Below are positions 1 to 7,976 of a DNA stretch of 53,473 nucleotides, piece after piece. Below the pieces are notes generated by a model. The model was not told the DNA's origin, did not search any database, and saw only the letters and a list, made by a program, of their open reading frames with translations. The stretch is from Clostridia bacterium (GTDB taxonomy: Bacteria > Bacillota > Clostridia > Oscillospirales > CAG-272), in assembly GCA_017503325.1 (NCBI GenBank), contig JAFVTI010000012.1, positions 1 to 53,473 of the forward strand. The letters are read 5' to 3'. Position 1 is the first letter of the stretch. Every line of letters starts with the position of its first letter. A program made the translations under genes and the position numbers.

Positions 1-461
1 ATGTAGTATTGCTTACCTTCACAGGTAAAGCCCCATACGAGGTAAGGGGTCTGTGCTTCGTCGTCATCAATAAAGACAGAGGGGTCATAGCTGGGGGTGT
101 CTGCCATCCAATAGGTCAGCAGGGGCTTGCCCAGCGCGTCCTTGTAAGGACCTGCGGGGTGATCGCTGACCGCCACGCCGACGCATTTTTGCTGATAGGA
201 GAAATACAGATAGTATTTTCCGTTGCGGTATGCGGAATCGGTGGCGTAGCATTCGTTGCATTTACCAAGAAAGGTATCCTCGGGGTGGAAGGTGTATTCA
301 AGCTTCCAGTTGAGCATATCGTCCGTGGAAAAGATCAGCCAATCGTCCATATAATAGCCCGTGTTTTCGGGACTGCGGTCGTGCGATGCATACATGTAGA
401 CCTTGCCCTCGTATACGCGCAGGTGAGGGTCACAAATGCCTTGGTTGGGAATGATTCTCAT
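1..461 (-). CDS. GH43-family glycosidase, 3' part missing (runs off window)
   Basis: This is a five-bladed-propeller glycosidase of the GH43 type, expected to cleave arabinosyl, xylosyl or galactosyl side chains. The 153 visible residues begin MRIIPNQGICDPH, with the family's N-terminal catalytic Asp at about residue 11. A kYYLYFSY strand follows near residue 83, and SYDPSVFIDDDE (about 124-135) supplies the second conserved Asp. The catalytic Glu should lie beyond the left edge. The start is set by AAGGAG about 7 bases upstream of ATG 461. There is no signal peptide, so it probably acts in the cytoplasm on imported oligosaccharides. It lies 30 bp downstream of another GH43-like gene and is probably cotranscribed with it. 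Confidence 0.8.
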   Translation of the reverse strand, partial: MRIIPNQGICDPHLRVYEGKVYMYASHDRSPENTGYYMDDWLIFSTDDMLNWKLEYTFHPEDTFLGKCNECYATDSAYRNGKYYLYFSYQQKCVGVAVSDHPAGPYKDALGKPLLTYWMADTPSYDPSVFIDDDEAQTPYLVWGFTCEGKQYY

Positions 462-491
462 GTGGGGTCTCCTTGTTTTGGGAAAGTGGTT

Positions 492-1562
492 TTACTCGTA
501 ATCTTCAATTCTCCACTCGTCGTGCCAGTCAAGGTAAGCCATCTCCCCGTCGAAACGGAAAGGCAGCCAGACGTAGTCGGCCTCGCGGGTGTTGGCTTGC
601 TCCAACGTGGGGATCAGCGCGCCCGCAGCGGCACGCTCCTCGGGGCTTGCGTCGTAGCCGAATGCGTCCGCAAACGCCTTTTCATACAGTTCGTAAGGCA
701 GGTGCATGCGGTGCGGCAACCAGCGGTCTGCGCAAGCAATGTACAGATCTTTTTTGCCCGGCACCTTGAACACGCTGGATACCTGCGAATGGAACGAGGT
801 GTTGCTCTCGTCGGTGGGGTGCGGGTTGCCGAGCACGGTATAAGGGCCGTGCCAGGTGTCGGCAATGGCCAGCTCGGAGGGGTTGGGCAGGTAGCTTGTC
901 GTGCCCGAGGTGATCAGGTAGTGCTTGCCCTTGCGCAGAAAATGCGCGGTCGCCTCACGCACGTAGGGCGGATAGGGGCGGGGGAAGTGCGTGGAATAGT
1001 AGCCGGTGACGTCGCAATAGTCGTCGGTCAGATCGGCACAGATGGTCTCGGAATGCACGCGCTCGAAATAGTAGTATGCCTTGCCGTCGGGCGCGACCAC
1101 CAGATCAAAATCGCCCGCGCTCATGTTCAGGGGGCGCAGACCCTCGCGCACGATGGTATAAGGACCCGTCAGCGCGTCGGCGGTCAGCACGGTCTCGTCC
1201 TGCGTGCCGTCGCGGTGCATGATCTTGAGCCAGCAGACAAACTTTTTGGTCTTTTGGCAGTAGATGATGTGCGGACGGTCCATCAGCGAGGAAGGGTGCA
1301 GGGAAGAGGAGGGATCGTTTTCGTTGGGCGGGATGATCAGACCGAGATCCTCCCAGTTGTAAAGATCGGTCGAGCGATAGCAGCGCATGCCCCAGTGCCA
1401 GATATTCTTGGCGGGATCGGTGTGCTCCTTGTTCTCTCCGTACCAATAATAACAGCCGTCCAGATACATCAGAGAGCCGCCGTGCGCCTGGATGCGTTTG
1501 CCCTCGGTGTCCAGCCAGATCTGACCCGGACGAATGCTGTGATAGCGATTGTCTTGTGCCAT
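492..1562 (-). CDS. GH43-like glycosidase, exo-beta-1,3-galactanase type
   Basis: The 356-residue cytoplasmic protein has GH43 propeller features: an early HAHGG-like segment (QAHGGSLMYLDGCYYWYGE, near residues 25-43), the strand RCYRSTDLYNWEDLG, SAGDFDLVVAPDGKAYYYFER in mid-protein, and a C-terminal WLPFRFDGEMAYLDWHDEW. The AHGG...YYWYGE opening resembles the GH43 group that includes exo-beta-1,3-galactanases; this assignment rests on recalled pattern only. ATG 1562 was chosen over the longer frame opening at 1727 because GGAGG lies 6 bases upstream of it and a promoter lies between the two. It is the first gene of a two-gene GH43 operon on the minus strand. The substrate is uncertain. Confidence 0.78.
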   Translation of the reverse strand: MAQDNRYHSIRPGQIWLDTEGKRIQAHGGSLMYLDGCYYWYGENKEHTDPAKNIWHWGMRCYRSTDLYNWEDLGLIIPPNENDPSSSLHPSSLMDRPHIIYCQKTKKFVCWLKIMHRDGTQDETVLTADALTGPYTIVREGLRPLNMSAGDFDLVVAPDGKAYYYFERVHSETICADLTDDYCDVTGYYSTHFPRPYPPYVREATAHFLRKGKHYLITSGTTSYLPNPSELAIADTWHGPYTVLGNPHPTDESNTSFHSQVSSVFKVPGKKDLYIACADRWLPHRMHLPYELYEKAFADAFGYDASPEERAAAGALIPTLEQANTREADYVWLPFRFDGEMAYLDWHDEWRIEDYE

Positions 1563-1592
1563 GCAGAGCCTCCTTTGCGCGGTGTTTTTTTC

Positions 1593-1621
1593 ATTATAGC
1601 ATAAAAAAACGTGCAAAGCAA
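1593..1621 (-). promoter_or_regulatory. Promoter of the GH43 pair
   Basis: On the minus strand, TTGCTT (1616-1621) and TATAAT (1593-1598) are separated by 17 bp. The predicted start is about 25 nt upstream of the ribosome site of the 492-1562 gene. Confidence 0.65.
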
Positions 1622-1699
1622 GGGCAAAATCAACAAAAAATTGCATGGAAACATATGCGGATTTATCATGCTTGGGAAATCGAAAATGATAAGATTTTG

Positions 1700-1728
1700 T
1701 TGACTTTGTGAAATTTATGTGATACAAT
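1700..1728 (+). promoter_or_regulatory. Promoter of the BMP/ABC transporter operon
   Basis: TTGACT (1700-1705), 17-bp spacer, TACAAT (1723-1728). It lies 76 bp upstream of ATG 1805 and is divergent from the GH43 promoter, so the two units share a regulatory gap of about 240 bp. Confidence 0.7.
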
Positions 1729-1804
1729 TAGTTATATTCTGATTTTATGAGAGTATAAGGGCTGCGGCTTTTATATAAAGAAAATTTTAGGAGGAACATA
1801 AAAA

Positions 1805-3076
1805 ATGTTCAAGAAAATTTTGTCCCTGTGTCTGGCTGTTTTCATGGTAGCAGCTGCATGCGTAGCTATGACGTCCTGCGACATGGGCGGCGGCGCTGCA
1901 AAGATGACTGAGTCTCCTCTGCCTGAGGTTGAGCTCAAGAAGGACTTCGACGTTCCTGCTGATTTCAAGATCGGCTTCATCCTGCTGCACGACGAGGCTT
2001 CCACCTACGACCTTAACTTCATCAATGCAGTGAAGAAGGTACAGGCTGCTCTGGGTCTTTCCGACGACCAGATCCTGTACAAGAAGGGCATTCCCGAATC
2101 CAACGCTTGCTACGAGGCTGCATGCGACCTGGCTGACGCCGGCTGCGACATCATCTTCGCTGACAGCTTTGGTCACGAGTCTCACCTGCTCAAGGCAGCC
2201 CAGGAATATCCTGAGATCGAGTTCTGCCACGCTACCGGTACCATGGCTCACACCGCAGGCCTTGACAACTTCCACAATGCATTCGCTTCCATCTACGAGG
2301 GCAGATACCTTGCAGGCGTTGCTGCAGGTCTGAAGCTCAACGAGATGATCGAAAAGGGCGAGATCACCGCAGAAGAGGCTAAGATGGGCTACGTTGGCGC
2401 ATTCACTTTCGCTGAGGTTATCTCCGGCTATACCTCCTTCTACCTGGGCGCAAAGTCCGTTTGCCCCTCCGTTACCATGGAAGTTCAGTTCACCGGCTCC
2501 TGGTACGATGAGATCAAGGAAAAGGATGCTGCAACTGCTCTGATCAACAACGGCTGCGTTCTGATTTCCCAGCACGCTGACTCCATGGGCGCTCCCTCCG
2601 TTTGCGAGGAAAAGAACGTTCCCAACGTTTCCTACAACGGCTCTACCCACGAGTCTTGCCCCAACACCTTTATCGTTTCCTCCAGAATCGACTGGTCTCC
2701 CTACTACCTCTACATCATCAAGAGCGTATGCCAGGGCACTCCCATTGCAGCTGACTGGTGCGGCGGTGCAGAGCAAGGCTCCGTAGTTCTGACCGGCATC
2801 AACGAGAATGCTGCTGCAAAGGGCACTCTTGCAAAGCTGGAAGAGGTTGCTGCTAAGCTCAAGAGCGGCGAGATCAAGGTATTCGATACCAACACCTTCA
2901 CCGTTGAAGGCAAGAAGTTGGATTCCTACATGGCTGACGTTGACACCGACGCTGCTTTCACCAAGGACACCGAGGCGATCAAGGACGGCTACTTCCACGA
3001 GTCCGAGTACCGCGCAGCTCCTTACTTCGATATCATGATCGACGGTATCAAGCTGCTCAACACCAACTTCGGTTAA
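1805..3076 (+). CDS. BMP-family substrate-binding lipoprotein (nucleoside ABC importer)
   Basis: This is the extracellular solute-binding component of a BMP/Med/PnrA-type importer, a family whose characterized members bind purine nucleosides. The 423-residue precursor has a lipoprotein signal peptide ending MTSC, with the lipidated Cys at residue 25. The mature part follows the type-I periplasmic fold: KIGFILLHDE, then CDLADAGCDIIFADSFGHE, and YEGRYLAGVAAGLK, which is close to the family signature. The start has AGGAGG about 8 bases upstream. It is followed by a strong terminator, then by the ATPase and two permeases. That arrangement should yield more binding protein than membrane components. 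The exact ligand is not shown by the sequence. Confidence 0.9.
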   Translation: MFKKILSLCLAVFMVAAACVAMTSCDMGGGAAKMTESPLPEVELKKDFDVPADFKIGFILLHDEASTYDLNFINAVKKVQAALGLSDDQILYKKGIPESNACYEAACDLADAGCDIIFADSFGHESHLLKAAQEYPEIEFCHATGTMAHTAGLDNFHNAFASIYEGRYLAGVAAGLKLNEMIEKGEITAEEAKMGYVGAFTFAEVISGYTSFYLGAKSVCPSVTMEVQFTGSWYDEIKEKDAATALINNGCVLISQHADSMGAPSVCEEKNVPNVSYNGSTHESCPNTFIVSSRIDWSPYYLYIIKSVCQGTPIAADWCGGAEQGSVVLTGINENAAAKGTLAKLEEVAAKLKSGEIKVFDTNTFTVEGKKLDSYMADVDTDAAFTKDTEAIKDGYFHESEYRAAPYFDIMIDGIKLLNTNFG

Positions 3077-3088
3077 TATCACACCAAT

Positions 3089-3126
3089 AGACAGGCGGAG
3101 CTTCGGCTCCGCTTGTCTCGGTTTTT
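3089..3126 (+). terminator. Intrinsic terminator after the binding-protein gene
   Basis: A 13-bp stem (3089-3101 with 3106-3118, one G-T pair) with a TTCG tetraloop is followed by CGGTTTTT. It sits inside the operon and probably attenuates transcription into the ATPase gene. Confidence 0.8.
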
Positions 3127-3136
3127 CACAAGTGGT

Positions 3137-3172
3137 GAGCAAACGGCTCAAAAGTGCTTGAGCCGCTTGCTC
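3137..3172. repeat. Second hairpin between binding protein and ATPase genes
   Basis: A 15-bp stem (3137-3151 with 3158-3172, one G-T pair) and 6-nt loop lies about 20 bp after the terminator, with no U-tract. It may be an RNA-processing or stabilizing structure, or the remains of a palindromic repeat. Confidence 0.6.
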
Positions 3173-3207
3173 AGGGCTTGTAATGATCACTTTGTACGGA
3201 GGAATTC

Positions 3208-4941
3208 ATGAGTAAACCTATTGCACTACAAACAAAAGGGGTCACCAAGCGCTTTGGAAGCGTTGTGGCAAACAACAACGTGGACCTTTGTGTCCATCGC
3301 GGTGAGATCCTTGCCATTCTCGGTGAAAACGGTTGCGGAAAGACCACGCTGATGAACATGATCGCGGGCATTTACTATCCGGACAGCGGCTCGATCCTCG
3401 TGGACGGCGAGGAGGTCGTCATCCGCTCGCCCAAGGATGCGTTCCGTCACGGCATCGGTATGATCCATCAGCATTTCAAGCTGGTCGATCTGTTTACTGC
3501 GGCAGAAAACATCGTGCTTGGCGTTGACGACGGAAAGAAGTACAATATCAAGGAGGTCAATGCACGCGTTGCAAAGATCGCCGAGAAGTATGGCTTCCAC
3601 GTTGACCCCAAAAAGAAGATTTATGAAATGTCCGTTTCCGAAAAGCAGACGGTTGAGATCCTCAAGGTGCTGTATCGCGGTGCGGATATCCTGATCCTGG
3701 ACGAGCCCAGCGCAGTGCTGACGCCGCAGGAGACGGATAAGCTGTTCGACGTGCTGCGCCGTATGCGCGAGGACGGCAAATCCATTCTGATCATTACGCA
3801 TAAGCTGCACGAGGTCATGGCGATTTCCGACCGCGTGGCCGTGCTTCGCAAGGGCGAGCATATTGCCACGGTGGAGACTGCCCGGACAAGTCCCGCCGAG
3901 CTGACCGAAATGATGGTCGGCAAGAAGGTGGCGCTGAATATCGACCGTCCCCTGCCGCACGACGTGCGTGACCGCCTGGTCATCAAGGGGCTTTCCATGA
4001 CCGACGCCGAGGGCGTCAGGATTTTAGACGATATCACCTTTACGGCCAAGGCGGGAGAGATTCTGGGCATTGCGGGCATTGCAGGCAGCGGACAGAGAGA
4101 GCTGCTTGAGTCGATCGCAGGTCTGCATCACCTGCAGGACGGCAGCATTACATACTATAACCCCAAGAAGGATAAGCCCATTACGTTCTATCACAAGAGC
4201 TTTGAGCGCGTGATGGAGCTGGCTGGGGAGGGCATGCTCCGCTACGTTGACGGCAGAGAGTTTACCGGCAAGGACGAGCAGGGAAGGGCTCTTTCCAGAA
4301 AGACCATTTGCGCACAGGTAGAGGCGGGAGTGATATTGTTCAAGGATGATGAGGTCATCAACCTGCGTGAAAAAACGCCTCTGCAGATCCGTGAGCTTGG
4401 CGTGCGCCTTTCGTTCGTTCCCGAGGACCGTCTCGGCATGGGCCTTGTGGGCAATATGGATATCGTTGACAATATGATGCTGCGCAGCTACCGCCGTGGC
4501 CAGTCCGTGTTCGTGGACCGCAAAAAGCCGGGCGACCTGGCGCATACCATCGTGCACGATCTGGAGGTTGTGACCCCCAGCACGCACACACCCGTACGCC
4601 GTCTGTCGGGCGGTAACGTGCAAAAGGTGCTGGTCGGCCGTGAGATCGCAGCCGCACCCACCGTGCTCATGGCGGCATACCCTGTGCGAGGACTTGATAT
4701 CAACTCCTCCTACACCATCTATAATCTGCTGACCGAGCAGAAGGAGAGAGGCGTTGCGGTTGTATTCGTGGGCGAGGACCTGGACGTGCTGCTTGAGCTT
4801 TGCGACCGCATTCTGGTCATTTGCGCCGGCCGCGTGACCGGTGTGCTGGATGCAAGAAATGCTACCAAAGAGGAGATCGGCCTTCTGATGACGGGTGACC
4901 GCGAATCCTCGGATGCAGAAACTGACAAGAAGGAGGAATAA
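3208..4941 (+). CDS. Nucleoside-type ABC importer ATPase (two fused ATPase domains)
   Basis: This cytoplasmic energy subunit of a carbohydrate/nucleoside importer carries two nucleotide-binding domains in one 577-residue chain. Domain 1 has Walker A GENGCGKTT, an unusual signature MSVSEKQ, Walker B ILILDEPSAVLTPQE and switch ITHK. Domain 2 has the degenerate P-loop GIAGSGQRE, signature RLSGGNVQK and a degenerate Walker B (VLMAAYPVRGLD). The family is normally about 500-515 residues. The surplus is an insertion of roughly 55-65 residues in domain 2 (about 315-385), between the P-loop region and the FVPEDRLGMGL motif. ATG 3208 has GGAGG 6 bases upstream. The gene ends 3 bp before the first permease. 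Confidence 0.92.
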   Translation: MSKPIALQTKGVTKRFGSVVANNNVDLCVHRGEILAILGENGCGKTTLMNMIAGIYYPDSGSILVDGEEVVIRSPKDAFRHGIGMIHQHFKLVDLFTAAENIVLGVDDGKKYNIKEVNARVAKIAEKYGFHVDPKKKIYEMSVSEKQTVEILKVLYRGADILILDEPSAVLTPQETDKLFDVLRRMREDGKSILIITHKLHEVMAISDRVAVLRKGEHIATVETARTSPAELTEMMVGKKVALNIDRPLPHDVRDRLVIKGLSMTDAEGVRILDDITFTAKAGEILGIAGIAGSGQRELLESIAGLHHLQDGSITYYNPKKDKPITFYHKSFERVMELAGEGMLRYVDGREFTGKDEQGRALSRKTICAQVEAGVILFKDDEVINLREKTPLQIRELGVRLSFVPEDRLGMGLVGNMDIVDNMMLRSYRRGQSVFVDRKKPGDLAHTIVHDLEVVTPSTHTPVRRLSGGNVQKVLVGREIAAAPTVLMAAYPVRGLDINSSYTIYNLLTEQKERGVAVVFVGEDLDVLLELCDRILVICAGRVTGVLDARNATKEEIGLLMTGDRESSDAETDKKEE

Positions 4942-4944
4942 GCG

Positions 4945-6042
4945 ATGAAAACGATTGAAAAACGCACGCGCGAGCCGCTGTTTCACGTTGTCAAGCGCGA
5001 TTCTCTTCCTGTCTGGAAGGGTATGCTGATCCGCGTGATTGCGGTCGTTGCGGCAATTTTGCTGTGCGCACTTCTTTCCGTGATCATGCTGGAGAACGTT
5101 GACCCTATTAAGTTTGTCACTACGCTCTTTGACGGTGCGATCGGCTCGCAAAGACGTCTTTGGAAGCTGGCAAAGGACACCGCCGTGCTGCTTTGCATCT
5201 CGCTGGCGGTCACGCCCGCGTTCCGTATGAAGTTCTGGAACATCGGTGCAGAGGGACAGACCCTGGTCGGTGCGCTTGCTTCGGTTGCCGTGGCATACTA
5301 CCTGGGCGGTAAGATGCCTGAGCCTTTGCTGCTTGTTCTGATGCTTGTCGCATCCGTGGCGGCAGGTGCTGTCTGGGGCGGCCTTCCCGCTCTGTGCAAG
5401 GCGAAGTGGAATACCAACGAGACCTTGTTTACGCTCATGATGAACTACGTGGCCACCGGCCTGGTTGCTTATTTCCTGGCTTTGTGGTGCCCCAGCAACG
5501 GCAGCGTGCTGGGCAGACTGGATTTTGGTCATCTGCCCGTGGTGCTGCACGAGTATTTCCTTTTGATCGTGGTGACGCTGGTGCTGACCGCGATTGTGTA
5601 CGTGTACCTGCATTATACCAAGCACGGATACGAGATCAGCGTTGTGGGTGAGAGTGAAAATACCGCACGCTATATCGGTATCAACGTCGGGAAGGTCATC
5701 GTCCGTACCATGATCGTGTCGGGCGCGATCTGCGGCCTGGCAGGATTTCTGATCGTGGGCGCGCTGGACCATTCCATTACCACCACCTCTGTCGGCGGTC
5801 TTGGCTTTACTGCCATCATGGTTTCCTGGCTTGCCAAGTTCAATCCGCTGATTATGGTCGGAACCAGCCTGTTCATTACCTTTTTGCAGCAGGGATGTGC
5901 CGAGATCGGCTCTGCGGTCGATCCCTCGTTCCCCAATATCATCGTGGGTATTGTGCTGTTCTTTATCATTGGCTGCGAATTCTTTATCGGATATAAGCTC
6001 CAGTTCCGCAAATTCCCGAAAAAAGGAGGTCGCGCATCGTGA
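4945..6042 (+). CDS. Nucleoside-type ABC importer permease 1
   Basis: The 365-residue integral membrane protein is of the BPD_transp_2 (LivH/RbsC/NupP-like) type. A first membrane helix near residues 28-48 is followed by the family hallmark KFWNIGAEGQTLVGA and about eight further hydrophobic segments; ENTARYIGINVGK is the cytoplasmic loop thought to contact the ATPase. Its ribosome site AGGAGG overlaps the end of the ATPase gene, so the two are probably translationally coupled. Its stop overlaps the start of the second permease (GTGA). It forms a heterodimeric channel with that protein. Confidence 0.9.
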   Translation: MKTIEKRTREPLFHVVKRDSLPVWKGMLIRVIAVVAAILLCALLSVIMLENVDPIKFVTTLFDGAIGSQRRLWKLAKDTAVLLCISLAVTPAFRMKFWNIGAEGQTLVGALASVAVAYYLGGKMPEPLLLVLMLVASVAAGAVWGGLPALCKAKWNTNETLFTLMMNYVATGLVAYFLALWCPSNGSVLGRLDFGHLPVVLHEYFLLIVVTLVLTAIVYVYLHYTKHGYEISVVGESENTARYIGINVGKVIVRTMIVSGAICGLAGFLIVGALDHSITTTSVGGLGFTAIMVSWLAKFNPLIMVGTSLFITFLQQGCAEIGSAVDPSFPNIIVGIVLFFIIGCEFFIGYKLQFRKFPKKGGRAS

Positions 6043-6998
6043 ATCCGTTTCTTGATTTTCTGATTACGGCAATTCCGCTCGGTATCACGTTTTTGTACGG
6101 ATGCGTGGGCGAGATCCTGACCGAGAAGGCAGGACACTTGAATCTGGGAATCCCCGGTATTATGTGTGTGGGCGGCACCTGCGGCTGCATGGCACTCAGG
6201 ATCCTCAAAAATTCGGGCCTTCCTTGGTTCGTCATTCTTCCGATCGCCATTCTGGCAGCCTTTGCGGGCGGCCTGCTTATGGGTCTGATCTACAGCTTTT
6301 TGACCGTGACGCTCAAGGCAAATCAGAACGTCACCGGTCTTGCCATGACCACGTTCGGCGTTGGCGTGACCAAGTTCGTTATGTCCAAGATGGCCGTGGG
6401 CGGCGGTATGATGTACCTGTATGCTTGCGATTATTTCCGTTTTCCGTTCCAGCAGAGCAAGAGCGCGCTGAAATATTGCGGCGTTATGGTGTTCCTTGGC
6501 ATCGCGATTGCACTGATCGCAGCGTTCGTGCTTAATAAAACGCGCGTGGGTCTGCATTTGCGCGCGGTGGGCGAGAACCCCGCGACTGCGGATGCGGTCG
6601 GCATCAACGTGACCAAGTATAAGTACGTGGCAACCTTAATCGGCAGCGGTATCGCTGCTCTGGGCGGCCTGTTCTACATCATGGACTACGCAGGCTCTTA
6701 CGAGGCTTACAAGAGCATTGAGGGCATGGGCTGGTTGGCGGTTGCATTGGTTATCTTCACTTTGTGGAGACCCAATCTCAGCATTCTCGGCTCGCTTCTG
6801 TTCGGCCTGCTTTATATCGCAGGCTCAAGAATCCCCACGCTGTTGGGCATTCAGCTGGACATGAGCGCAACGCCGTTGCTCCAGATGCTGCCTTACGCAG
6901 TCACCATTGTGGTGCTGATTGTGATCAGCGTGCGCAAGAAGCGCGAGCATCAGCCTCCCGCGTCGCTTGGCGTACCCTACTTCCGCGAGGAACGATAA
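6039..6998 (+). CDS. Nucleoside-type ABC importer permease 2
   Basis: The 319-residue second channel subunit carries the diagnostic LTEKAGHLNLGIPGIMCVGG near residues 27-46 and VGLHLRAVGENPATADAVGIN at about 170-190, with eight or so hydrophobic segments. The start is GTG at 6039, overlapping the stop of permease 1 by four bases, with AAAGGAGG upstream. The C-terminus is short and basic. It closes the transporter operon and is followed by an intrinsic terminator. Confidence 0.9.
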   Translation: MNPFLDFLITAIPLGITFLYGCVGEILTEKAGHLNLGIPGIMCVGGTCGCMALRILKNSGLPWFVILPIAILAAFAGGLLMGLIYSFLTVTLKANQNVTGLAMTTFGVGVTKFVMSKMAVGGGMMYLYACDYFRFPFQQSKSALKYCGVMVFLGIAIALIAAFVLNKTRVGLHLRAVGENPATADAVGINVTKYKYVATLIGSGIAALGGLFYIMDYAGSYEAYKSIEGMGWLAVALVIFTLWRPNLSILGSLLFGLLYIAGSRIPTLLGIQLDMSATPLLQMLPYAVTIVVLIVISVRKKREHQPPASLGVPYFREER

Positions 6999-7012
6999 AT
7001 TCAAAAAAGGTC

Positions 7013-7043
7013 AAACCGCCGCTCTGTGAGCGGCGGTTTTTTA
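7013..7043 (+). terminator. Terminator of the ABC transporter operon
   Basis: A 12-bp stem (7013-7024 with 7028-7039) with a 3-nt loop runs into TTTTTTAATTT, 14 bp after the last permease stop. Confidence 0.88.
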
Positions 7044-7357
7044 ATTTCTTTCACCAACAACTCATGAAAGTTTGGATCGAGCCTTTTTTCAAGAAAGGCA
7101 TTGTGGCGTGTGAATGTTGTTATACTTTCGAGTGTCAGTGACGCCACCTGATGCTGAATTTTGAAAAATTCAGCATCCAAAAGGCAACCGGCAGCGCCCT
7201 TGTCGCCTCCGCAGAGCACGAAATAATTCCGGCGTTTCATTTGCGAAGCAAATATGTTCTTCTTTGCGCCTGCTGCGTCAAAAAGAACGGAATGACTTAT
7301 CTCAATGTATTTGATTTCATGTTTCGTAACACCACAGGTAGTTTTTGATTTTCGTTC
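7044..7357. other. Gene-poor spacer with one perfect hairpin
   Basis: I see no convincing gene. A perfect 12-bp stem with a 2-nt loop occupies 7151-7176 (ATGCTGAATTTT and its complement). The remaining text has no ribosome site or codon pattern that I would support. Confidence 0.5.
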
Positions 7358-7386
7358 TTGACAAACCCCCGCATCTGTGCTACAAT
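7358..7386 (+). promoter_or_regulatory. tRNA-Leu promoter
   Basis: Consensus TTGACA (7358-7363), 17-bp spacer, TACAAT (7381-7386), 11 bp upstream of the tRNA 5' end. Confidence 0.8.
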
Positions 7387-7397
7387 ATGGGGGTCAC

Positions 7398-7480
7398 GCG
7401 GGTGTGGCGGAATTGGCAGACGCGCCGGATTTAGGATCCGGTGAGTAATCGTGCAGGTTCAAGTCCTGTCACCCGTACCA
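7398..7480 (+). tRNA. tRNA-Leu(UAG)
   Basis: The acceptor arms GCGGGTG and CACCCGT pair, followed by discriminator A and an encoded CCA. The D-loop has GGCAGAC, the anticodon loop is TTTAGGA (anticodon TAG) on a CCGGA/TCCGG stem, and the T-loop is TTCAAGT. The variable arm is longer than in class I tRNAs, as expected for leucine. Confidence 0.93.
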
Positions 7481-7681
7481 AAAAGGAGAGGGGTCATCAA
7501 CGATGGCCTCTCTCCTTTTTGGTACGGATAGTACACAGGACTTGAAGGGGCGCGGTAGTGAATGACAGCCTAAATGGCTGTCAGAGCCGCGCCTGACCGA
7601 GGCGCGTAGCAAAAGACCGCATCAAAACGCGGCTTTTGCGTCGCAGCGCCGAGAATCAAGTCCTGTCACCCGGGTGACAGG
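7458..7681. repeat. Inverted and direct copies of the tRNA-Leu 3' end
   Basis: The tRNA T-arm/acceptor/CCA region recurs downstream. TTCAAGTCCTGT (7458-7469) has an exact inverted copy at 7535-7546, and the stretch from CCGTACC into the terminator arm also has an inverted copy at about 7510-7527. A 17-bp direct copy of tRNA positions 7459-7475 lies at 7656-7672, inside the perfect 20-bp palindrome 7662-7681. The DNA between is hairpin-rich, for example TGACAGCC/GGCTGTCA around 7562-7583 and GCAAAAG/CTTTTGC around 7607-7639. Confidence 0.8.
7481..7520 (+). terminator. Terminator of tRNA-Leu
   Basis: AAAAGGAGAG pairs with CTCTCCTTTT, ending in a T-run. The pairing extends backwards into the tRNA itself; see the following repeat. 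Confidence 0.8.
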
Positions 7682-7728
7682 TAACGCGAAGCTGCTTCGA
7701 GCTTGCTGCATACCCAAAGGTAGATTGT

Positions 7729-7845
7729 GTAGGGGAGGAATATTTGCAAGCAAATCCATCCTCCCGCACGCGATCATAACGGGTTGGCGTTTGGGTGACA
7801 CGATCAGAGACTATTTACGTGCGGGAGGATGATATCCTCCCCTAC
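7729..7845. repeat. Two inverted MITE-like palindromic elements
   Basis: Copy 1 (7729-7770) opens GTAGGGGAGGA and closes ATCCTCCCGCACG. Copy 2 (7818-7845) is the same pair of ends in the opposite orientation, CGTGCGGGAGGAT to TCCTCCCCTAC. I recall dispersed palindromes with such GTAGGGGAGG ends from Clostridia genomes, but did not check this. Confidence 0.7.
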
Positions 7846-7911
7846 GAAACAGACATGTCTTATAAGACAATAAATATTCCAAAAATATCTGATAATTCAA
7901 GCCAAATCCGT

Positions 7912-7940
7912 TTGACAACAGACATCTTGTGTGCTATAAT
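7912..7940 (+). promoter_or_regulatory. galT promoter
   Basis: TTGACA (7912-7917), 17-bp spacer, TATAAT (7935-7940), 37 bp upstream of ATG 7977. Confidence 0.8.
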
Positions 7941-7976
7941 TAACTTAGATAAATATGCTTTTGAAGGGAGAATGAC

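Noticed and set aside
9..1604. Long 531-codon open frame on the plus strand
   Set aside because: It is antisense to two clear GH43 genes with motifs, promoters and ribosome sites; its translation has no recognisable pattern.
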